The notes under the pieces: model-generated
The model's input: the letters and a program-made list of their open reading frames with translations, nothing else
The model's database searches: none
What the model was told of the DNA's origin: nothing
Source of the DNA: Vitis vinifera
Lineage: Eukaryota; Streptophyta; Magnoliopsida; Vitales; Vitaceae
Reading direction: 5' to 3'
DNA: 64,000 nucleotides
NCBI RefSeq assembly: GCF_030704535.1
Contig: NC_081818.1
Span: 24,839,001-24,903,000 of the forward strand
Part shown: positions 57,268 to 64,000 of the stretch, piece after piece
Numbering within the stretch: the first letter of the stretch is position 1
How the letters are laid out: each line of letters begins with the position of its first letter
Made by a program: the position numbers and the translations under genes

Positions 57268-57275
57268 TGTTCAAG

Positions 57276-59223
57276 CAAGTAGTCTATGTGTTCAATTTTT
57301 TGCCAGATGGACAAATAGGGGAAGTAGTGTGATAAAGAACTTTAGACTACTTTGTGCACCTGCATTTTTTTATGTGTGTTTCACTGGATGGTGAGACTTA
57401 TTTTTTATTGTGAAAAATTGATTTTTTTTTTTAAATTTGGAGTTTACCATTTTTTTTTGTTTTTTTTTAAATAACAAATAAAACCTATGTAACTCCTTGA
57501 GAAGTAAACAAATCTCTACTAAACAAATGAAAAAAATTATGACAATTGACTAATTAATCACAAATACTGAGAAAAAAATACGACATATCTATTACAAGAA
57601 TATAAAACATAAATAATGAAAGAATTGCACAAAATGACTTATTAGATTAATTAGAAAATTTTATTGTTCAAATATCATAATTCAATTTCAAGAAATTTCC
57701 AAAGAATTTATTTACATTAACAACAATTTCATATTAGTAATTTCAATTTATTTATGTACAAACTTTCAATTTACTTACAAAAGATTTGATTTTTATTCAA
57801 ATTGGAATTTATTTCCAAAATGATTTTTCTAGTTTTTATTAAGGGGGATTATTGAATTTAATTTCACTAAAAAAAATGTTCAAGTTGATTTTTAATTTTT
57901 TATTTACAAGAAATGATTTTTATTTTCCTTTTCTAGAAAAAGAATGAATTTTTACCATTTTATTTTTAAGAAATTCTTCCAATTAAAATTTTATTTGAAA
58001 AAAAAAGAAGAAATTTTACAAATTATATAAAAAAAGTTGTTACGAATTTATTTATAAAAGAATTTTCTAATTTATTTATAAAGGAAATATTATCTTCTTA
58101 TTATTTTGTTGAAAACAAGATTTGTATGATTTTTAAAAAGGTATCAATTGAATTAGGAAAAGTGATTTTATAAAGAAAAGGGTTTTCACTAGTTCATTAA
58201 AAAAAAAATCCAATTCAAATTTTTATTTAATTGAATATCACTTTTACAAATTGTTTTAAAAAAGGTTTTTACAAAACGAACAAAAATTCCATTCCAAATT
58301 ATGCTTTTAGCCTTTTATTTATAAAGTCATTTTCAATCCAAATTTTATTTGAGAAAAATGATTTTATTTACAACTTCTATTTATAAAAATTATTTTTAAA
58401 TCCAATTTTTATTTTAGAAAAGTGATTTTATTAGGAAAGACATATTACAAAAAACGACTTTAACTTTATTTAAAGAAAGTTCATCAATTTTATAAAATAA
58501 AATAAAAAAAAACTCTCCAACTTATCTCTTAAAAGTTATTTCAAGTTTATAAAAAAAGGTTATAAATTTATTATTTTTAAGAAAAAAGAGTTTCAAAATT
58601 ATTTAAAGAAAATAATAAAATAAAAAGGTTTTATCCTTACTTTGTTAAAAAGAGTTTTCCAATTTCATTTTTTTTAAAAAAGACTTCTTAGTTTTATTAA
58701 AAAATATATATATTTTCAATTTTATTTTCTAAAGAAGATTTTATATTTTTATTTAAAAAATGATTTGATAGTTTTAAAAGAAGTGTCAAATTTTAAAAAC
58801 AAATTATACAGTTTTATTTTTTAAAAAATTTGCAGTTTTATTTTAAAAAACACATTTTTTTTTTTGTTAAATTTCACTTAAGGAATTATCACGACTACAA
58901 ATTTCATGATAACATGTGATCATCTAATGAGACATGTTGTTTTAATCTCATAAGATATCATGGTGCCTCTAATGAGAATACTTGTTACCATTAGCCTTCA
59001 TCAATAGTGACTCAATTTGTACGTATATATGACCACATTAGGGTTGTACCCATAAGTTAAAATCTCATGTTGATTTCAGCATAGACTCAATATTATCTTA
59101 AGGTTGAAAGTTTATGCAATATAGTAGTTTGGTAAATCATGACACAATTCAATAATTTTACGTTATGATTCATCATAGGTCATATCCAATGTGTAATCAC
59201 ACACATTAGTGCACTTACCATAG
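57276..59223. other. T/A-block sequence and retroelement-like flank, no gene
   Basis: 57400-58870 alternates short T-runs and A-runs in a loose, non-exact rhythm (units such as TTTATTTATAAAAGA and AAGAGTTTTCCAATTT). This looks like an old degenerate repeat. 58880-59223 is more complex in composition, with phrases I associate with retroelement flanks (GCCTCTAATGAGAATAC), but no ends could be set. Confidence 0.4.
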
Positions 59224-59900
59224 TGTAGACCCCCCATTTGGGTGCTATTTCATGCAGCTCATTCTGGCCACGTGTCACTCCCGGATTAGTCAATATAGGA
59301 TCAAAATAGTGGAGTTGATGGACCAATTAGGGGAAGACACCTGTAAAGGTGAAGAAGATTCTAGAAGGAGAATCTGCAGGCCGTTGTCTTGAGGAGCGGA
59401 TGAGAGAGAGTGAGGCCGGCGGCAGAGTAGTGGTGCAGGGGGTGGTGTCGTCTGGCAGCTGCAGGTTTTTACTTTTGGAGAGGCGGTTAGAGATCTTTTT
59501 AGGAAGAGCTTTTGTTTGGGTTTTTTTGGAGGAAAGAGGAGGGAGAAGAACCAGAGAGTTAGAGTTTTCCGGAGAGAACAGAGAGAGAGGGAGAGTTACG
59601 GAGAGAAGGTGAGAAAAACAGAGAGAGATTGAGCTTGAGGGAAGAGCAAGCTAGAGAGCTTTGGGGAAAAACCAGAGGAAAGTGAAAGCCATTTTTGGGT
59701 TAACCGAGGTGTTTTTCAGGGAATGTATATCAAGAAAAGGAGGAGACATTAGAGCTTTAAGGGAGGAGAGTTTAGCTTGAGAGAAGAAGAAACTCAGGCA
59801 TTTGGAAGACGAGTCTAGGGTAACAAGGAAGAAAAGGAAATCTGAGAGGGCAGTTCCAGGTACGTTTGATGTAGTTTTTTTTATCATTTCCACTCAGGAC
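59224..59900 (+). mobile_element. LTR-like sequence (gypsy-type form), start only
   Basis: TGTAGACCCCCCATTTGGG at 59224 has the TGTAGACCCC beginning of a group of long plant LTRs. It is followed by CCACGTGTCAC and a purine-rich GAGAGAG tract (59400-59670). The matching end is not found; sequence of similar LTR style returns at about 63440-64000. I take both as parts of one broken retroelement whose limits lie partly outside the window. Family by resemblance only. Confidence 0.4.
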
Positions 59901-62160
59901 TCTGTTTTCTTTGATCTTCTATCTTTTTTTTTTCTATGGTTATCTCTGATTTTCTGAGCATTGGGTGATTGTTTGAGCATGTGATGACGTATTACTTTTC
60001 TCTTACATTGTTTATCTGAATATGGCTCACTCCTATGATGGAATTTTGTTGATGCTTTCATCTTGATATTTGTTATGACTTGTCTTGTTGCACCACTGGT
60101 TGGGGAACCCTTGATTTCAACATGAAAGGGGATCCCACTATGGCTCTGCTCACCTTATCTATTGGGTTTTAAGTAAGTTGTGTTTTGTCTTGCTCTCTCA
60201 CCTCTATTTCCGGTGCCTCAACCCATATCTCTGCTCTCTGGTTCACATTTTTGGATCTGCTCTGGATGATCGTTTGTCTGTTCTGACCTGTGCTTGAGAA
60301 TGAGAGGGTTGCGCGTTAGCTTACTACCTCAAATCTGTGACCTTAGTGGACAAGACGTATGCCTGGTTTACATCAGTTGCTACTCTAGCTGTTGGGTTTG
60401 CCATTGATACAGAAAGCTATATTCTCCTTTGGTGGCAGCGAGAGTAAAACGGGGTGGGGCTCCATTGGGACATGCCATGTGTGGATGTTCTCACATGTCT
60501 ATATTATGCTCCTCACAATTTCCAGGTGTGGCTTGAAGCCTGTTTTATTCCTTGTCATAATAGCAAGTGAAAGAGATCATAATGAAGGAGATTTGACCAT
60601 GGAATAATCCAGAGAACCAGAATTCAAGAGTTAGGGATGCCATGAGAGGTATTAATGGTTTACGGAACTCAAAAGCTCTTCGGTAACCTCTCATCCTCTC
60701 ACTCAGAGTCTCTGTTCCTCGGGTCTAAGCCATGACCAGCGAGAGAGAGATACGCAGACAATAGAAGTGTGGCAATTCTTCTCTACTGCATCGACTAATG
60801 AAGGGTCCTCAGGCACTAGTGAGGCAGAGATTAAAGCCGCCATGGGACTATCTGGGCATGGTTTCAACTCTGTTTGTATTATAAGGATTTTCCTAACTCG
60901 ATCACACATAGTTAAAGCTCAGGATGGTATGAAGGCTACATTGGGATGCATGACTGAAGATGACTGTGGATAGCGACACCTAGATGTCGACTGAACAGCT
61001 TGTATCCTCATCCTTCTTGTTTGCTCTAGACCTTGCAGGACCATTATAGCCTCTTCATGAACCCGAGGCAATAATAGTGAGAATACACTGAGGTGTCGTG
61101 AAAGGTGTGCTCATGGCATAAACTTATCATCTCTCTCAATGCAATCTGCTGGAAATCGGTCAGCCGATGTATCTACTTCAGGTTCTTCATTTGATGCTCG
61201 GCAAATCTGGAGAGTTATTGAGGAGAACAAAGACCTTGACAGTCCTACCCACAAGGCAAGGACGACTACTGTTCACCACGAAGCAATTGTTAGTGAAAAA
61301 TGTTTGCATATTTTGCCTCAAATGAAGATTGGTGTCAAATTAGTGAAGATTGTGAGAACTGGTGCCATCCTTTGCTTTGGAAAGAAACTTTCTATGAAGG
61401 AAAGCTTGTGAAATAGGACCGGTTAAACCTCGTGTCATTCATGGGCCTTACCGTTGTGGAGTTTCTGATGTTTAGCCTTGATGTGGGCCCAATAACAAAT
61501 CAAGTTGCAGGGTTTCATCATAATGCCATCAGTCTTGATTGCTGCATTTCAGTTATCATTTGAGGACCATTACAAGATAATATTGCAGCCATGGTTCGTC
61601 AGTATGACTGAAATATGACTTCCTCAATGTATGAGTTCATCATACCCATCACCCCCATGCATTACATCACCACCCATCAAGCCTGCCACCACCTAATCCA
61701 TCAACTTGTTCCCATTATTCTCACATGCATGAATCTCTATGCCTAGCCCCTTCATCTCTCTTTCCCCCCATACTCATCAAACTCATATTCAACACCCATC
61801 AAACCCATTCCACATTACCACCTTTTCTCTCTCTTCAAACTCTTTCATACCCATTTCACCACTCCTTATTCATCATCCACCAGCCCACGCCACATGCATT
61901 CATGGCTATCAACCCATCCTTCATCCACCACACACACCTCCACTCACCAAGCCCTCATAAGCCAGTCATACATGCCCGCACCCTAATCCTCATGCATGCA
62001 TGGGTCTGATACTCACTGCTAGAAAGAAAAATGAGAGGGTATTCATACAAGACCAGAAGGGAACAACTCGAACCTAGAAGTCACATGCAAGTATCAAGGA
62101 GCCGCTCACGACATTTGAAACTGCAAGTCAATTGTCATGGACTTTATCCTACTTCGCTCC
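59901..62160. other. Unresolved mosaic with short open frames
   Basis: No long frame. 60767-60973 and 61139-61411 have locally codon-like sequence; the second (MQSAGNRSADVSTSGSSFDA, ARQIWRVIEENKDLD) looks like a piece of a real plant protein, but I do not recognise the family. 61620-62010 is C/A-rich (CATCACCACCCATCA-style) without structure I can name. Confidence 0.35.
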
Positions 62161-62169
62161 AACTCAAGG

Positions 62170-62700
62170 CAGTGGTAATGAAAAGGCATTCACTAAATTG
62201 CAAGCTATGGAAAGTAGATTCTGCAGAGTGGAAAGAAACTGTCTTCGGGAAAGAAACTTTAGGCTCATAGCAACAGCAAATAAACTGCATGCCCTCAGGT
62301 ACTTGCTCATCTAGTTGCTGCTGCAAGTACTCCTTCGACCTGAGGAATTCTCTGAAGCTGCCTCTGAACTTATTCTATGTTGTAAGAAAGCCTTCTCTTC
62401 CTTGGATCTCCTTGAATCCTCTGGTGAAGATGAGTTATATGGCGATGAAACACTTAAATTAATGGATGTCTTTGCTGTGACATCACTCTCATTGTTGCCA
62501 GAGTCATCAGCTCCAATGCGGTCTGCCATTGAGCAGGTTCTTTTTTTCTATATTTCTGTGATGAAGTCACGGATGATGGACTGCTTCGGATGTTGCGTGT
62601 CATTGAGAAAGACCTAAAGATTGTCGAACATCAGGATGCAGAAAGTGAAGATGATAGCGATGATGATGATGATTTTCTCGATATTGAAGAAGCTGAGTGA
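62170..62700 (+). pseudogene. DNA polymerase V (POL5/MYBBP1A-like) fragment
   Basis: Translated pieces match the C-terminal half of plant DNA polymerase V: FTKLQAMESRFC, NKLHALRYLLIQLLLQVLLR, EFSEAASELILCCKKAFSSL, MRSAIEQV, and a final acidic run (HQDAESEDDSDDDDDFLDIE). The pieces sit in two frames: the first long frame is lost near 62540 and the acidic part resumes in another, ending at TGA 62698-62700. No start, no upstream homologous sequence and no intron are present. POL5 is a nucleolar factor for rRNA synthesis, not a replicative polymerase. This copy cannot make it. The neighbourhood is LTR-like, so the fragment may have been carried here by an element. Confidence 0.75.
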
Positions 62701-64000
62701 AGGGAACACTATTCTACCTCTACATGGCTGAATCCCATTAATTTATCTTCAGGAAGATATGACGTGTGGGATATCTGCCAAATGCCAATACAATTTCTGC
62801 TTCAGGTCCACGCCCCAAATTTCTGAAAATGGAGTCACATCTCGCCGTCTCTATTTGTGTTCAAATGTACCTCGATGGAATGTATTCTCTAATACTAATT
62901 GAGTAATCAAGAGAAGATTATTCCAGCTTGGTTTGATTGAAAACATTTTGTTAGTGGACTCGGCTCGCGACTAGCACGTGGAGAATGTAAGGGTTTGAAT
63001 AAGAAGAGTGGTATCTAGAATGCAAAGCCATGCACTTGTCATGTCACTCAATTACACCGGCGTTGAAATCAAGGCAGCAAATTTCCGGGAATTTTAGAAT
63101 GGAGATATTCTAGTGATGATTTCAGGTGCTGCCCAAATTAAGGATTTCAGCAGCATCCAGTAGCTTCACTAGCTCAGAGCAGCTTTGATTCCAGGTTCCA
63201 TTTTAACTCACAAGACAGAGGAGGATGAGGTGGCATGTGTAGAGGTGATAGCAGGCAAAGAAGGTCATGTGGTCTATGATATGGACTCTGGGGTTATCTA
63301 TACGCATCCTGAGGTAGTTTTTGTTAGGAAGCAAAGGAGCGGAGTCTCTCAATTTTAGACACCTGTCATATCTTCGGGATGCAGTAACTGCAGTGGGATG
63401 TCTGCATCCAGTCAAACCTCTGAGGTAGGTGTTTGCATGGTCACCTTTGATCTAAGTGCCATTTCCCATTTTTGTCATCTTTGACTTTTTAAAAATAATT
63501 TTTCCAAGTCCTTTTCTTCAAATAAATTTCTGGGTTTTAGTCTTTAAATAATTCCAACTCCATGTTTAACTTCATTCTCAGAGTTTCTAGGTCCCAAAAT
63601 CCCATTCTCCATAAAACAGATTGCCATTTTCTCTTCGGCAATTCTTTTCCACATCTTTCTTATTTTCTTTTAATGTTTTAAAAATAAGCAAGAATCAAAT
63701 TTCGTAATTCCAAATTATGGAATTTATGGATTTAATTCATGCAAAAATAAACGGGCTTTGGTGGGGGCCCGACATATGTGACTTCATGATTGATTGACTG
63801 ATTGATTGATTTGATTGCCATGCATGATTGATTTATTCTGATCTGTGACATGCATGAGATTATTTCTTAACTGTGCTCTAACCCTATTTCTTGATAGCGC
63901 ATGACGGCTCTTCACTTAGGTACGTGTCCACTCCCATTCTTGTAATTCTCTATGCATGTATTGATTCTCATATGTGCGATCATGCTGAGTACTCATTGAT
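62701..64000. other. LTR-like and unresolved sequence to the window end
   Basis: 62701-63430 has no recognisable coding content. From about 63440 the style changes to T-rich text with AAAATCCCATTCTCC, GGGGGCCCGACATATGTGAC and GATTGATTGATTGAT runs, which I associate with the body of a long gypsy LTR. The right end lies outside the window. Confidence 0.35.

Noticed and set aside
61725-62009. Proline/histidine-rich frames of 73-94 codons
   Set aside because: Product of C/A-rich CATCACC-style sequence. Two frames look alike and neither has a domain.

Overview
This window is a plant nuclear genome segment, most likely grapevine (Vitis) or a close relative. That call rests on the gene content (chloroplast aspartokinase, LIR1, ICE1-type bHLH, DYW-class PPR protein, GT29 sialyltransferase-like protein), many short GT-AG introns, AT-rich intergenic DNA and repeat styles I associate with Vitis. 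The species call is inference; no database search was run.

Layout. 1-490 (+): last two exons of a probable RNF10-like RING E3 ligase. 1477-3795 (-): intronless J-like/DUF3444 protein. 6581-10686 (+): eleven-exon sialyltransferase-like gene whose introns carry a decayed copy of its own exon 7, a LINE tail and an LTR-like insert. 11975-12558 (+): LIR1, with a light/clock-type promoter. 13443-16055 (+): intronless DYW PPR gene, convergent with a CGR1-like nucleolar gene (16442-16990, -). 17125-18060: large foldback element. 20336-25878 (-): thirteen-exon chloroplast aspartokinase with one GC-AG intron. 27116-34100: repeat block with a PIF/Harbinger-type element sitting inside the target-site duplication of a broken Ty3/gypsy element, next to an older gypsy pol fossil. 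38092-42325 (-): ICE1/SCREAM-type bHLH gene in four exons. 47520-49470 (-): two-exon SDR of the 110C type. 53751-56481 (+): fragment of a lost ClpC-like copy followed by a compact ClpC-like gene lacking the N and M domains and carrying an apparent frameshift. 56762-57267: hAT-type MITE with a target-site duplication. 59224-64000: LTR-like sequence surrounding a pseudogene fragment of DNA polymerase V.

The genes are independent housekeeping, plastid and regulatory loci, with no sign of a functional cluster. Exon boundaries were worked out by hand from splice signals and reading phase, and the multi-exon models (sialyltransferase-like, LIR1, aspartokinase, ICE1, SDR) close in frame. I found no tRNA, rRNA, CRISPR array or clearly novel multi-gene system. 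The most informative oddities are the nested PIF-in-TSD insertion, the intronic exon-7 duplicate, the roughly 0.9-kb foldback, the compact ClpC-like paralog with its decayed neighbour, and the DNA polymerase V fragment in an LTR-like setting.
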